Assembly: GCA_013289715.1 (NCBI GenBank)
Contig: JABCZJ010000004.1
Span: 124,001 to 188,000 of the forward strand
DNA length: 64,000 bases
Source of the DNA: Acidobacteriota bacterium
GTDB lineage: Bacteria > Acidobacteriota > Terriglobia > Acidiferrales > UBA7541
Reading direction: 5' to 3'
Below are positions 44,705 through 54,662 of the stretch, piece after piece. A program made the translations under genes and the position numbers. How positions within the stretch are numbered: the stretch's first letter is position 1; the number at the start of each line of letters is the position of its first letter. The notes beneath the pieces are model-generated. The model was given only the letters and a program-made list of their open reading frames with translations. It was not told the DNA's origin and did not search any database.

Positions 44705-47203
44705 CTAGTTGACTTCGATGGTGGTTACGCTCAATGCGGGCAACGTGATCGTGAGCGACGAGCCGCTGACGGGCGTCGTTCCAATGGAGACTGGCTGGAC
44801 GGGGGTTTGCCCTTGCGCGGATGCCGCCGTCATCTGATAGAGATTGGCGGTGCCGGAAAGCGATTGGCCGTTGATGGCGGTCACTTGCATGGTCGTGGAG
44901 CGATTGATGGCCACGAACACATATCTGCTGGGCGTCGTGCTGTCCATACTGGCGTAGACCACCACATTTTGCACGTTGCTGGATGATGTCTGCAGCGAGG
45001 TGTCGCCGAAATTCGCGCCGACACCGTCGAAATCGCGGAAGGCGCGGAAACCAGCCAGCGCGTAAGAATACGTTCCGTTCGGAGGCCAGAAATTTGCCGC
45101 GAACACTCCCTGGCTGCCGAAGATGCCCAGGTTATCGGCTTGCGCGATGGTTCCGGCGATGTGGTTCCAGCCGCCATTTTCATATTCGGTGAGGGAAATT
45201 TTCATGCCGGGAAATTCCGCATTGATCTTCGCCTGAAGCCTCCCCAGGATGTTGATCGGGGTATTGCCCAGCTCCTGATAGATCCACGGGTTGCTGTTGG
45301 TGGAATCGGTAAACGTGGGATCCCAAAGGTTGCGCGGGCTCTGCACGATCAGTTGCACCTGCGCGTCCGTCAGAGTTGTGCCGGTCATATCAATGCTGCG
45401 TGTTCCGTTCGCGTCGTATTCCTCGGCGTACCAGTGGAAGTCATAAACGTCGACAAGCGGCTTACCGTAGGAAGCCGAGGCTGTGCTGAGCGCGGTGAGA
45501 TATTTATCGGGGAACCAATTCGAGCCGCTGGGCGTGGCGCTGAGCTCTCCCTGCCAATTGTAGATGCCCTGAAATCCATAGTGCACGGGCCCGAAGAGCA
45601 CCATGTCTGGAAACTGGTTCTTCAAGGCTTCCGTCATGGTGATGGTCTTGGCGATGTAATCGTCCGACGTGACTGGATTCGGCCCCTGCACTTCCAGATG
45701 CGTCGAGTTCCAGAGCTCGGGCTCGTTGTCCAGGCTGACGAAAGTGGGATGCGCGGGATTCGCGCCAAAAATTCCCATGCCGGAAAACTTCTGATCCAGC
45801 GCCCAGACGAATTCATCCATGAACACGTTGGCGTCGCTGGTGGGCAGATTCAAGGTGAAGGGCACGCTGGAGACAGTGCTTTTCTGATCGACAACCTGTT
45901 TGAAGCGCGTTAAATCCGGCGGATTGGCGACGCTCACAGGACCGTTCTCATCTCCGGCCACCAAGCCCTGCAGCTGGACGGTCATCAAGCTCGCCAAGCC
46001 GCTGGATTGATCCGCGGCGATAAAGCTCCGCACCGCTTCGGCCGGCACGGAACTGCTGCTGAGAAAGTCGTCGTTCTCATAGAGATAGTCGCTGCCTGCG
46101 TTTGAAGCGTTGGCTTCCCAGTTGTAAGCGGTCCAGCGGTTGCCGCCCGCACGATCGAAGGTAAGTTGCGGCGGGGCACCGGTGACGGCGGAATAAAAAT
46201 TGATGCCGTAGATGAACGGGGAAATGGGTTTGGTTTGTGCTGGATTGATGGTGATGGTCACGTTCGCCGTGGGGCTCGCCGGAGTGGCGCTGACCTGCGC
46301 GGAATTGGCGCTTTGGCCCGCGGAGTTCACAGCGGAGACGACGTAGTAGTAGGTCGCGCCGTTGGTCACGGTCGAGTCGGTGTAATACGTTGCGCTGGGC
46401 GAAGCAACCGCTGTGCCGTATGGTCCGCCGTTCGTTGTCGAGCGCTTTACGTTATAACTGGCCGCTCCTGCGCTGGCATTCCAGCTCAGGCTCACTTGCG
46501 CATTGCCGCCGGTTGCCTGCAAGCCTGCCGGCGTGGCGGGAGGGTTTACCGGAGCGACCGGGGCGGCGGAAACCTCGGCAGAATTGGCGCTCTCGCCGCC
46601 GGAGTTGACGGCTGAGACGACATAAAAATATTTCGCACCGTTGGTGAGTCCGCCATCCGTGTAACTGGTGGAACTGGGTGCAGCGATCTGCGTTTCCGCG
46701 CCGCTCGAGGTGGAACGCTTCACGTGATAACTGGTCGCTGCGGAACTAGCGGTCCAGGTTAAGCTCACTTGGGCATTCCCCGCCGTGGCTGCCAAGCCCG
46801 TGGGAGTTGCCGGCGGAGGAAGGACAGGCGTCGCGTTGACTTCGGCTGAATTTCCGCTTTGTCCGGCGGAGTTATAGGCGGAAACGACGTAAAAATATTT
46901 CGTGCCGTTGGTCAGGCCGGTGTCGGTATCGTTCGTTCCGACCTGCGTCGCGATCTGCGTATAAGGGCCGCCCGTGGTCGTGGAGCGTTTGACGTAATAG
47001 CCTGTCGCGCCTGAGCTGGCCGCCCAATTGAGCGTCACTTGCGCATTTCCCGCAGCAGCCGTTAGCCCGCTCGGAACTGCTGGGGCTTTCGCGCCACCGC
47101 TGCCACCGCCATAGCCGGTACTCGCGCATCCTGCTTGGAGCAGGAGGGTGCCAGTCAAGAGTCCAAGCACAAGAATCGGGAATCGACCGCTGGCAAACTT
47201 CAT
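44705..47203 (-). CDS. GH44-type glycosidase lipoprotein with three fibronectin III domains
   Basis: 832 residues. The signal ends LLLQAGC (lipid-modified Cys26). Three FN3 repeats (~40-310) share the pattern VSLTWTASSAATSYHVKRST...GTKYFYVVSAVNSAG. The catalytic part (~318-832) matches GH44: RAGGNRWTAYNWE, ASNAGSDYLYENDD, SLDNEPELW (acid/base Glu) and SLTEYENGG (nucleophile Glu). GH44 enzymes are endoglucanases/xyloglucanases of plant cell-wall glucans. ATG 47203 has GGGAGG 8 nt upstream. It is a single gene. Confidence 0.88.
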   Translation of the reverse strand: MKFASGRFPILVLGLLTGTLLLQAGCASTGYGGGSGGAKAPAVPSGLTAAAGNAQVTLNWAASSGATGYYVKRSTTTGGPYTQIATQVGTNDTDTGLTNGTKYFYVVSAYNSAGQSGNSAEVNATPVLPPPATPTGLAATAGNAQVSLTWTASSAATSYHVKRSTSSGAETQIAAPSSTSYTDGGLTNGAKYFYVVSAVNSGGESANSAEVSAAPVAPVNPPATPAGLQATGGNAQVSLSWNASAGAASYNVKRSTTNGGPYGTAVASPSATYYTDSTVTNGATYYYVVSAVNSAGQSANSAQVSATPASPTANVTITINPAQTKPISPFIYGINFYSAVTGAPPQLTFDRAGGNRWTAYNWEANASNAGSDYLYENDDFLSSSSVPAEAVRSFIAADQSSGLASLMTVQLQGLVAGDENGPVSVANPPDLTRFKQVVDQKSTVSSVPFTLNLPTSDANVFMDEFVWALDQKFSGMGIFGANPAHPTFVSLDNEPELWNSTHLEVQGPNPVTSDDYIAKTITMTEALKNQFPDMVLFGPVHYGFQGIYNWQGELSATPSGSNWFPDKYLTALSTASASYGKPLVDVYDFHWYAEEYDANGTRSIDMTGTTLTDAQVQLIVQSPRNLWDPTFTDSTNSNPWIYQELGNTPINILGRLQAKINAEFPGMKISLTEYENGGWNHIAGTIAQADNLGIFGSQGVFAANFWPPNGTYSYALAGFRAFRDFDGVGANFGDTSLQTSSSNVQNVVVYASMDSTTPSRYVFVAINRSTTMQVTAINGQSLSGTANLYQMTAASAQGQTPVQPVSIGTTPVSGSSLTITLPALSVTTIEVN

Positions 47204-47447
47204 CTGCTTCGCCTCCCAATTGACGCGATTGCGGGGGAAGATTCCTTGGGCTACCCGGGAGTATCCGGGCTTTGAGCTGGGAATGAATGCTTCTGTGGAA
47301 ATAGCTTAAGGAAGTGGCAAGTTCTCGACAAGCTGTCCGGTAGACCAGAAAAGGTTCCCGTCCGCGCGGGTCATAGCCGCGCGTCCTATTCCAATGCGTG
47401 GCGAGCTGGGGCGCAGCCCTTCGACTCAGCGCTGTCGGCTCTTGGGG

Positions 47448-47471
47448 TGAATCGCGCTGTAGCGCGATTCA
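47448..47471. repeat. Perfect 11-bp inverted repeat at the end of the TldE-like gene
   Basis: TGAATCGCGCT (47448-47458) and AGCGCGATTCA (47461-47471) are separated by GT only, and the right arm includes the minus-strand stop codon of the adjacent gene. No T-run follows. The 47204-47468 interval is otherwise without genes. Confidence 0.55.
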
Positions 47472-49349
47472 CTTCAGCGGCGGAGCAGGGACCAGGGGGA
47501 GGCGGCGGGGTTCGCCGTGGAAGCCGCGGAATTCGATTTCGTCGAGCAGGAGGGATGGGGTGACTACCGTGCTGGGGATGCCGCCTTGGGCTGAGCCGAA
47601 TGCGCCTAGCGCGGTGCCGGCGAAGCCACCGGCGGTATTTTGCATGTAGGGGAATACGGTTTCATCGTTGCCGATGCCGAGAATGTTGCGGATGGCGCGC
47701 AGCTGGAGGCCTTCGATGTGGCCGCCGCGGACCATTTCTTCGCGGCCGTCGGAAACGTAGACGCGATAAACCACCAGCGGAATGCGTTCTCCGCTGGCGA
47801 CGCCGCCGGCGATGCCGCCGAGAAAATCGCTGAAATCTTCCTGGCGAATGGAGGAGAGCGCGGGATTATCCATGCGCTTCACTTCCAGGCACCATTCATG
47901 GCCATCGTCGCGGCAGGCATCGAGAAATTTCTTTTTCAGGGCCGCGGAGTCCAAGCCGCCATTGGCCTGCAGGAACAGATTGCTGGCGAGCGGGCGCATG
48001 TCTGAAAGCAGCGCCGAGCGCGCGTGGCCGTTGGACGTGGAAAAATCGGGGCCGGGACGCCGGGACATCAGCAAATTTTTCAGCGAGCCATTTTCGACCA
48101 CTTGCACGCGCTGAGCTTTCACGCCTTCGTCATCAATATCGTAATTTCCCAGCAGCGGCTGGCCGTTGAATTCCTTCAGCGTGGGATCGTCCACGAGCGA
48201 GACGTTCGCGGGAAGCACGCGCGTGTTCACGCGGCCGGACCATTCGCTGCGCCCGCCCATGCGCTCTATGATTTCATCGAAAGCAGGCATGGTGGAAAGC
48301 GGCGGACGCGCGCCGGAAAGCGAAGGCGCGAGAGCCTGCGCTAGCAAAGAGCCGGCGGCGGGCGGGTCAAACAGAACCGGGCCGGTGAAATCCGGCATCA
48401 GCGGGCTTTGGCGCATGGTCATCAATTCAGTGCCGGTCTGCGCGAGCGAGCTGCCGACGGCGGCGGGATCGGGCAGGTCCGACGGCTTCGTGACGTAGGT
48501 GGCGAAATAATCGTGCAGAGACATGCCGTCGTCCGCGGTGGTATCGAGGGCGGCTTCGATGGCGGCGAGGCTGCGCGTGGTGCGGATGGTGGTGCCTTCG
48601 CTGTTCATCAGATAGTAGGTGACGTAAATCATGTAGTAATTCACGCGCGTGCCGCTGAGGTGCGGGAAATTGGCGAGCGCCGCGGACGCTGCGCGCGATT
48701 CGTCTTCCCAATTGCGGCTCGTCCAGTCGGGTTCGGCGTGCGCGTCAATCTTCACGAGCGGCGCGGCCTGGGAGAAGTCGTCAATTTCGGGCGGCTTGGT
48801 GAGGCTGCGCAGAAAAGATTGCTTCAGCGACATTTGCGTGACGGCTTGCTTGTAAGCCTGGTCGGTGGCGAGCCACAAGTCCTGGCGCAGCGAATTGTAA
48901 TCGCGGTCAATGCCGACTTCGCCAGTAGAACCCAAGAAACCTTGGAAGCCGTCTTCGCTGATGAAGTTCGAACTGTCCAGATGATAATCGCCGACGCGCA
49001 CTTCCACGCTCATGAAGCGATTGCGTGTGGTGGATGTGGAAACCAGCGCGCCGAAAGAGGATGTGACGGCGCGAACGTCGAGATCCATCAGGCGGTATTC
49101 CAGATAGAACGGTTTTTCGACGCCCGGGAGCTGCAGGCGAGTGCGGGCGCGTTCCATTTCGTCGTGCATGGCGTGCAGGGTTTTGTCGCTTTCCGATTCA
49201 GGGACGGCCGCTTGCGGTGTTGCGGCAGACGCAGACACGGCTGCGGGCCCTGGCAACACGGGCACGATATTTCTTGGGTGCGTGGTCGTAGCGGCGGAAA
49301 GAGGCAGCGCGCACGCGGCGAGCAATGCAATCGTTGCGAAGATCCTCAC
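47469..49349 (-). CDS. TldE/PmbA-like protein, exported, no zinc motif
   Basis: 626 residues with an N-terminal signal peptide (IALLAACALPLSAA). The TldD/PmbA fold is shown by DPTLKEFNGQPLLGNYDIDDEGVKAQ and the C-terminal NILGIGNDETVFPYMQNTAG. The HExxxH zinc motif of TldD is absent, as in the non-catalytic TldE partner. GTG 49349 overlaps the stop of the catalytic gene upstream (GTGA). The pair likely forms a secreted heterodimeric metallopeptidase; characterised TldD/E are cytosolic, so export is unusual. Confidence 0.85.
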   Translation of the reverse strand: MRIFATIALLAACALPLSAATTTHPRNIVPVLPGPAAVSASAATPQAAVPESESDKTLHAMHDEMERARTRLQLPGVEKPFYLEYRLMDLDVRAVTSSFGALVSTSTTRNRFMSVEVRVGDYHLDSSNFISEDGFQGFLGSTGEVGIDRDYNSLRQDLWLATDQAYKQAVTQMSLKQSFLRSLTKPPEIDDFSQAAPLVKIDAHAEPDWTSRNWEDESRAASAALANFPHLSGTRVNYYMIYVTYYLMNSEGTTIRTTRSLAAIEAALDTTADDGMSLHDYFATYVTKPSDLPDPAAVGSSLAQTGTELMTMRQSPLMPDFTGPVLFDPPAAGSLLAQALAPSLSGARPPLSTMPAFDEIIERMGGRSEWSGRVNTRVLPANVSLVDDPTLKEFNGQPLLGNYDIDDEGVKAQRVQVVENGSLKNLLMSRRPGPDFSTSNGHARSALLSDMRPLASNLFLQANGGLDSAALKKKFLDACRDDGHEWCLEVKRMDNPALSSIRQEDFSDFLGGIAGGVASGERIPLVVYRVYVSDGREEMVRGGHIEGLQLRAIRNILGIGNDETVFPYMQNTAGGFAGTALGAFGSAQGGIPSTVVTPSLLLDEIEFRGFHGEPRRLPLVPAPPLK

Positions 49350-51076
49350 TGAGCTTGCCCCTTTGCTTGCGGATCGTGCGCCGGCGGCGGCAGGATCGGC
49401 GGCTTGTCGGTGGAAGTTTCTTTCTTCTGCACTTCCATTTCGGAAATCAAGATGGCGGGCGCGACCGCGGAAACTGGCACCGAGCCGGATTCGGCGCCAC
49501 AGTAACCATTGAAAATATCGGGCGTGTCGCCGGTGGCGACGATTTTGGTGAGCGAGACGAGCGGCGTGCCGACGATGTCCACTCCACGCACCAGCTGGTC
49601 GGGCCGGCCATCGGGAAACACTTTGTAAACCACCAGCGGCAAAACCTGAAACGCCTGTGGCTGCTGGCGACCGGTGAAGGTGAAGCCGCCGGCGATGTCA
49701 TCAATCAGCAGGCCGAAGGGCTTATTCTGCTGCTTCACCAGCGCGATGAGCTGCTGGCGAAGCTGCTCGTTCGTCACGGTATGCGAGCTGGAAACGATCA
49801 GGTTTCCCTGGCGCGCCACCGGAACAAAACCCAACTGGCGGCGGCCGTGTCCATTCGATTGCGGGATCGTAACGAGCGGTGAGCGCGACATTAGAAACGT
49901 TTTCAGCACGCCATGATCCACCAGCTGCACGTCTGCGGCCGGAACGCCTTCGTCGTCGAACGCATAATTTCCCAGCAGCATTTGGCCGTCGAGCGATGCT
50001 TCGGTGGGATCGTCCTTGATCGAAATGAATGAAGGTAAAATCTGTTCGCCGACTTTGCTGGTGAAGGTCTGGCCCTCGTTGATGTCCTTCTGGCGGAAGC
50101 CTTCCGCGCGGTGGCCGAAAACTTCGTGGAAAAAGACGGCGGCGGCGCGTCCGGTGAGAAGCGCGGGTCCGGCATAAGGATCCACGAGCGGAGCTTTATC
50201 GAGAGCTTCCGTCTCCTGAATCATCACTTGAATGCGATCGAAGACGATCTTGTCGGACGGAGCGTCCTTGGGATCGAGCCAGTCGAAATTGGCGTAGCGG
50301 TTGATGTCCATGCCGTCGGGCGCTTTGCTTTGCACGTACAGCTCAAGGCGGTAATGGACTTGCCCGAATGCGAGCTTGGTGCCCTCGGTGTTCACCTGGT
50401 ATTGATTCATGCCGAGCGCAGTGAACGTGGCGATGGAATTTAAAACCTCAGGCGACTTGCTGAACGCGGCAGTGTATTTGCGCACGCGCTCTTCCCAAGG
50501 CTTGCGGTCTACTTTAATTTCCACGCGCGGGCCGATGGAACTGTGTGGATCCTCCCGCGAAAAATCCGGCGCGCTGCCTTCGGCGGTTTGCACCTGGACT
50601 TCCTGGCTGGTCTTAACTTTGATGAGCGCTTGAGTGGCGGCGCGGTATTGGCGATCGGTCTCGTGCCAAATCTCGCGGCGCAGCACTGGAATCGCATCAT
50701 CCACGGTGGCGGACGTGCCGGGGCTGGTCCAGCTGGGCTGGCGGTCGGCCAGCTTGTGGGTGTCGTCCCGTTGGTAGGTGCCGACGCGCGTCTGCACTTC
50801 CAGCCAACGCGCGCGAGTCTCGCCGCTGGTGAGCAGCGCGCCATTCGAGCCGGACACTTCGGAATATTGGCGGTCCGCGACGGTATAACTGATGAAGTAG
50901 TCGGCGGGGTCGCCCTTGGACATGGCGGCCATCGAGCGGTCGAGCTCGTCCTGCATGGCCGTGAGCACCGCGGGCATGGGAGCCTGCGTGGGTTTCGCGG
51001 CTGCCAGCGTGGCAAAGGCCGCGGCTAAAATCGCGATGCCGGTAACGAGGACTCTTGGTCTATGTGTGGTTTTCAT
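49346..51076 (-). CDS. TldD-like metallopeptidase, exported
   Basis: 576 residues; signal peptide VLVTGIAILAAAFATLAAA. HEVFGH at residues 317-322 is the HExxxH zinc motif of TldD, and DDPTEASLDGQMLLGNYAFDDEGVPA plus the GFTFTGRQQ segment complete the family. TldD/E degrade unfolded peptides and process modified peptides (e.g. microcin B17) in the cytoplasm. Here the protein should act outside the inner membrane with its overlapping TldE-like partner. No peptide precursor gene is seen nearby. Confidence 0.88.
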   Translation of the reverse strand: MKTTHRPRVLVTGIAILAAAFATLAAAKPTQAPMPAVLTAMQDELDRSMAAMSKGDPADYFISYTVADRQYSEVSGSNGALLTSGETRARWLEVQTRVGTYQRDDTHKLADRQPSWTSPGTSATVDDAIPVLRREIWHETDRQYRAATQALIKVKTSQEVQVQTAEGSAPDFSREDPHSSIGPRVEIKVDRKPWEERVRKYTAAFSKSPEVLNSIATFTALGMNQYQVNTEGTKLAFGQVHYRLELYVQSKAPDGMDINRYANFDWLDPKDAPSDKIVFDRIQVMIQETEALDKAPLVDPYAGPALLTGRAAAVFFHEVFGHRAEGFRQKDINEGQTFTSKVGEQILPSFISIKDDPTEASLDGQMLLGNYAFDDEGVPAADVQLVDHGVLKTFLMSRSPLVTIPQSNGHGRRQLGFVPVARQGNLIVSSSHTVTNEQLRQQLIALVKQQNKPFGLLIDDIAGGFTFTGRQQPQAFQVLPLVVYKVFPDGRPDQLVRGVDIVGTPLVSLTKIVATGDTPDIFNGYCGAESGSVPVSAVAPAILISEMEVQKKETSTDKPPILPPPAHDPQAKGQAQ

Positions 51077-51232
51077 CGTTGCGCAAAGTCTAACAGTTTA
51101 AGGTACGATGCCTTCGAATCCAAAGTGAAAAGCCTGGTGCGGATGGAGCCCGGGGCAGCAGTGCAGCATCGAAAACAGAGCGTGTGATAGATTCATCGGA
51201 TATTGAGACGCATTCGGCAGAAGGAGATTTAG

Positions 51233-52267
51233 ATGCGCGCGATGGTGGTAAAGAGGTACGGAGCTCCGGAAGTTTTTGAGGTGCGCGAAGTCCCCGACCC
51301 GCAACCGAAGCCCGGCGAAGTGGTGATCCGCGTGAAGGCGGTGGGCGTTAATTTTGCCGACCTGCTGCAACGCATGGGAATTTACCCCGGCACGCCGAAG
51401 CCGCCCTTCGTGCCGGGATTCGAAGTGGCCGGAGTGGTGGAAAAAGTTGCCGAAGGGGGCAAGGCCAGCGACGGTGAGCCTTTGCACGTGGGCGATGCCG
51501 TGGTCGCGCTTACCCAGTTCAATGCTTACGCGGAATGGGTGGCGGTGCCGGCGGGGCGAGTTTATCGCCTGCCTGCGGGAATGCCCTTCGACGACGCGGC
51601 AGCAATTCCGGTGAACTATCTGACTGCGTACCACTCCATGTTCGCCATGGGCAATCTGCAGTCCGGGGACCGGATTCTGATTCATGGCGCGGCGGGCGGC
51701 GTGGGCATTGCCGCGGTGCAGCTGGCGCGGGCGCGCGGACTGGAAATCTACGGCACGGCGGGGCCCACGAAGCAGGAATATCTCCGCAAGATTGGCGTGG
51801 ACCATGCGATTGACTACGAGAAAAACAAATTCGTGGACGTGGTGCACAAATTCGCGCCCGATGGAATTGAAATGGTGATGGACGCGATCGGCGGGAAATC
51901 CTTCGCCGATAGTTACAAATGCCTGGGACCCACTGGACGGCTGGTGGTGTATGGCTTCTCCGCGGCTGCCGGTCCGGACGGAAAGAAAAGCGCGATGCGC
52001 GGGATGCGCGCATTGCTGCAGACGCCGCGATTTCATCCGTTGAAACTGATGGCGCGGAATATTTCGATCATCGGCGTGAATCTGGGACGCATGCCTGCGC
52101 GCGGCGCGCTGTTGCGCGGAGAGCTCGATGAAATTTTCAAGATGTACACGGCCGGCAAGGTGAAACCGATTATCGGCAAATCGTTTCCGCTGGCTGATGC
52201 GGCGTCCGCGCATAAATATATTCATGCGCGGAAGAACATCGGCAAGGTGATCCTGACGGTGAAATGA
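51233..52267 (+). CDS. Zinc-independent quinone oxidoreductase (MDR family)
   Basis: 344 residues of the medium-chain dehydrogenase/reductase family. VNFADLLQRMGIYPGTPKPPFVPGFEVAG is the catalytic N-domain without zinc ligands; GAAGGVGIAAVQLARARG binds NADPH. Quinone reductase or enoyl reductase (VAT1-like) activity is likely. ATG 51233 has AGAAGGAGA 6-7 nt upstream. It is divergent from the TldD pair and convergent with the M16 pair. Confidence 0.88.
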   Translation: MRAMVVKRYGAPEVFEVREVPDPQPKPGEVVIRVKAVGVNFADLLQRMGIYPGTPKPPFVPGFEVAGVVEKVAEGGKASDGEPLHVGDAVVALTQFNAYAEWVAVPAGRVYRLPAGMPFDDAAAIPVNYLTAYHSMFAMGNLQSGDRILIHGAAGGVGIAAVQLARARGLEIYGTAGPTKQEYLRKIGVDHAIDYEKNKFVDVVHKFAPDGIEMVMDAIGGKSFADSYKCLGPTGRLVVYGFSAAAGPDGKKSAMRGMRALLQTPRFHPLKLMARNISIIGVNLGRMPARGALLRGELDEIFKMYTAGKVKPIIGKSFPLADAASAHKYIHARKNIGKVILTVK

Positions 52268-52278
52268 GCGGCGCCGGA

Positions 52279-54624
52279 TCATTTTGGCGCGGGAGCGGGC
52301 GCTGGAGGTGCAGCCGGAGCAGGCGGCGCGGCCGGAGCTGCCGGTTTCGCGAATAGCGTGTCGTCCAGTTTCGGATTGATGCGCACGGTCTGCACCGTGG
52401 ATTCGAATAGTTTCGCGCCGTCACGATACGTCTCAGTTGAGAACGCGAACTGGCGGCCTTCCACGTTGCGATAGTCGCTCCAATGCTGCTCGTTGTCGCT
52501 CGGGCCGTGGTCTGTCGAGGACTGATAGCGCGCCGCCGCCAGTAAGTGCGTAGCGGGATCGAAGTACAGCTTCACCGCGCCAAAAGCACCATTGACCGCA
52601 ACGCCCAGCGTCTTCTTCCCGGCGATTTCCTCTTCTCCGATGGCTTGCCCGGTAATTTTTCCGGCGAGCGCCCGCTGATACAGGCCCCAACCCCCGCCAA
52701 ACAGAGTAATGCCGCGCTTGAATTCGCCGATCATGTCCGTGGTATCGCGAACGCCGTCCGGAAATTTCAGCCAGGATGATGTTCCGTCGCAAACTTGCAC
52801 GATCATCGTGGGACCCAGGCTTACTTCGCCATACGAACGGTCCGGGTAGGAAACTTGCCACGTCACGCCGAGTTGCCGGTCGCCGCGCGGATTGTGCAGG
52901 ATGCCGTTCTCGCTGAATCCCAGGGTCGCGACGGATTGCAGCGCATCGCCACCGGCAGCCTGCGCGGCGGCCTGCAGGATTTGCTTGCCCTGCTCGAGGG
53001 ATTCCGGCGTGGGGGCGGGGGCGGCAGCAGCGGAAGCGGCCTGCTTGGACGCACGCAGCGCTGGGGAAAGCACGTCCACTTCACCAAAAGGAATCTCAGT
53101 GATTTCCGCGCCGGCAAATTGCTTCTTCACTGCATCGCGAAACGCGCTGACGTTGCCTACCAGAACGATATCCAGGTCACGCGTGGTGAAATATTTTCGG
53201 GCCGTAGCCTGCACTTGTTCGAGTGAAGTGGCGCGGATTTCTGCGGGGTAAGTCTGATTGTAATCCGCGGGCAAATCGAAGGCCGCAACGGTGAGCACGC
53301 GATCGGCAACCTGCTCCGCGGTTTCCGATTCGATGGGATACACACCCGCGAGATAATCGCGCGCGAAATCCAACTCCTTCTGCGAAATTTTGCCTTGCGA
53401 CATCCCCGTCAGCAGATCCATCACCAGCTTGGTTGCGTCCACGGTGGCTTCGGTGCGCGTGTACGTCTCCACCGCGAGGGAGCCGGTGTAACGGTGCGGA
53501 GTAAAAGCGGATGAAGCTCCGTAGGTGAGGCCCTTCTTGATGCGCACTTCGGTATTCAGGCGGCTGTTGTAGCTGCCGCCGAAGATATGATTGGTCACAT
53601 CGAGCGGCAGAAAATCCGGATCAGCGCGGCGAATGGCGATTCTGCCGATGCGAATCTGCGTTTGCACGGCGTCGGGCTTATCAATCAGCCAGACGTGAGT
53701 AGCCGTCGCGGCCGCAGGCGCTTGCGGCGCAGCAGCGGCGGTCCCATCAAGCTTCGGCCAGTCGCCGAAATATTTTTCGGCGATCGCGAAAGCGTCTTCC
53801 GGCGTGATGTCTCCCGCGAAACCAAGCACGGCCTGATTCGGCGCGTAGTTTGCATCGTGAAATTTCACGAAATCTTCGCGCTGCAGTTTCTTCACCGTGG
53901 CCGGCGTGCCTGCTTCCGGCATGCCGTAAGGCGAATCGCCATACAACGTGCGCGCGAACGCCAGCGTCGCCAGATAATTGGGGTCGGAGTACTGCACTTC
54001 CAGGTCGGAGAGAAGTTGCTGGCGCTGGCGATCGAGTTCTTCTCTGCGAAATGCTGGATGCAGCACCACGTCGCACAGCAGATCCATTCCCACGCCTAAA
54101 TCTTTTTTCACGACGTCGAGCGTCACGGTGGTGGCGTCGCGCCCGGCCCTCGCTTCCAAGGTGCCGCCCACAAAATCAATCGCTTCGGCAATTTCCTTGG
54201 CGGAGCGCTTCGCGGTTCCTTGTGTGAGCAGGCCAGCGGTCATTCCCGCCACTCCTGGCATTCCCGCGGGATCCTGAACGCTGCCGGCGGAAAGAATCAC
54301 CAGGCGCGCGGCGACCGCCGGTTCGCGATGATCGCTGACGACAAAAACGCGCAAGCCGTTGGGCAGGGTCTTCGTGGCCGCTTTGGGAAATTCAAATGTC
54401 CGCGGCGCGCCCGGGGCAGGCATTTGCGGCGAAAGTTTCACGCCTGGCGGCACGATCCCGGACGCTTTCTGCGGTGCCTGTGACGAGGCGGGTTCGGTTT
54501 CGCTGCGCGATACGGGCGCAGACGCTTGTGGCCGCGCCTGCGCGCTGGGCGCGAATGTGGCAATCGCGGCGGAAAACATCGTTGCAGCAATCAGAAAAAG
54601 TGACCGGCTGGTAACCCGCTTCAT
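52279..54624 (-). CDS. M16 peptidase non-catalytic subunit with C-terminal extension
   Basis: About 781 residues with signal peptide (FLIAATMFSAAIATFAPSAQA). The M16 fold covers ~75-540. The HxxEH position reads MTAGLLTQGT, so the zinc site is lost, while the substrate-binding Arg-Tyr pair near HRYTGSLAVETY remains. An added ~230-residue C-terminal domain (AAGGDALQSVATLGFSENG...) resembles exported outer-membrane lipoprotein-sorting-like beta domains. ATG 54624 has AGGAG 6 nt upstream; an ATG at 54666 overlaps the upstream stop. Partner of the active M16 gene. Confidence 0.87.
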   Translation of the reverse strand: MKRVTSRSLFLIAATMFSAAIATFAPSAQARPQASAPVSRSETEPASSQAPQKASGIVPPGVKLSPQMPAPGAPRTFEFPKAATKTLPNGLRVFVVSDHREPAVAARLVILSAGSVQDPAGMPGVAGMTAGLLTQGTAKRSAKEIAEAIDFVGGTLEARAGRDATTVTLDVVKKDLGVGMDLLCDVVLHPAFRREELDRQRQQLLSDLEVQYSDPNYLATLAFARTLYGDSPYGMPEAGTPATVKKLQREDFVKFHDANYAPNQAVLGFAGDITPEDAFAIAEKYFGDWPKLDGTAAAAPQAPAAATATHVWLIDKPDAVQTQIRIGRIAIRRADPDFLPLDVTNHIFGGSYNSRLNTEVRIKKGLTYGASSAFTPHRYTGSLAVETYTRTEATVDATKLVMDLLTGMSQGKISQKELDFARDYLAGVYPIESETAEQVADRVLTVAAFDLPADYNQTYPAEIRATSLEQVQATARKYFTTRDLDIVLVGNVSAFRDAVKKQFAGAEITEIPFGEVDVLSPALRASKQAASAAAAPAPTPESLEQGKQILQAAAQAAGGDALQSVATLGFSENGILHNPRGDRQLGVTWQVSYPDRSYGEVSLGPTMIVQVCDGTSSWLKFPDGVRDTTDMIGEFKRGITLFGGGWGLYQRALAGKITGQAIGEEEIAGKKTLGVAVNGAFGAVKLYFDPATHLLAAARYQSSTDHGPSDNEQHWSDYRNVEGRQFAFSTETYRDGAKLFESTVQTVRINPKLDDTLFAKPAAPAAPPAPAAPPAPAPAPK

Positions 54625-54662
54625 TGTTGCTCCTGAAAATGTTTTTCGCATGGTGCGTGGCG

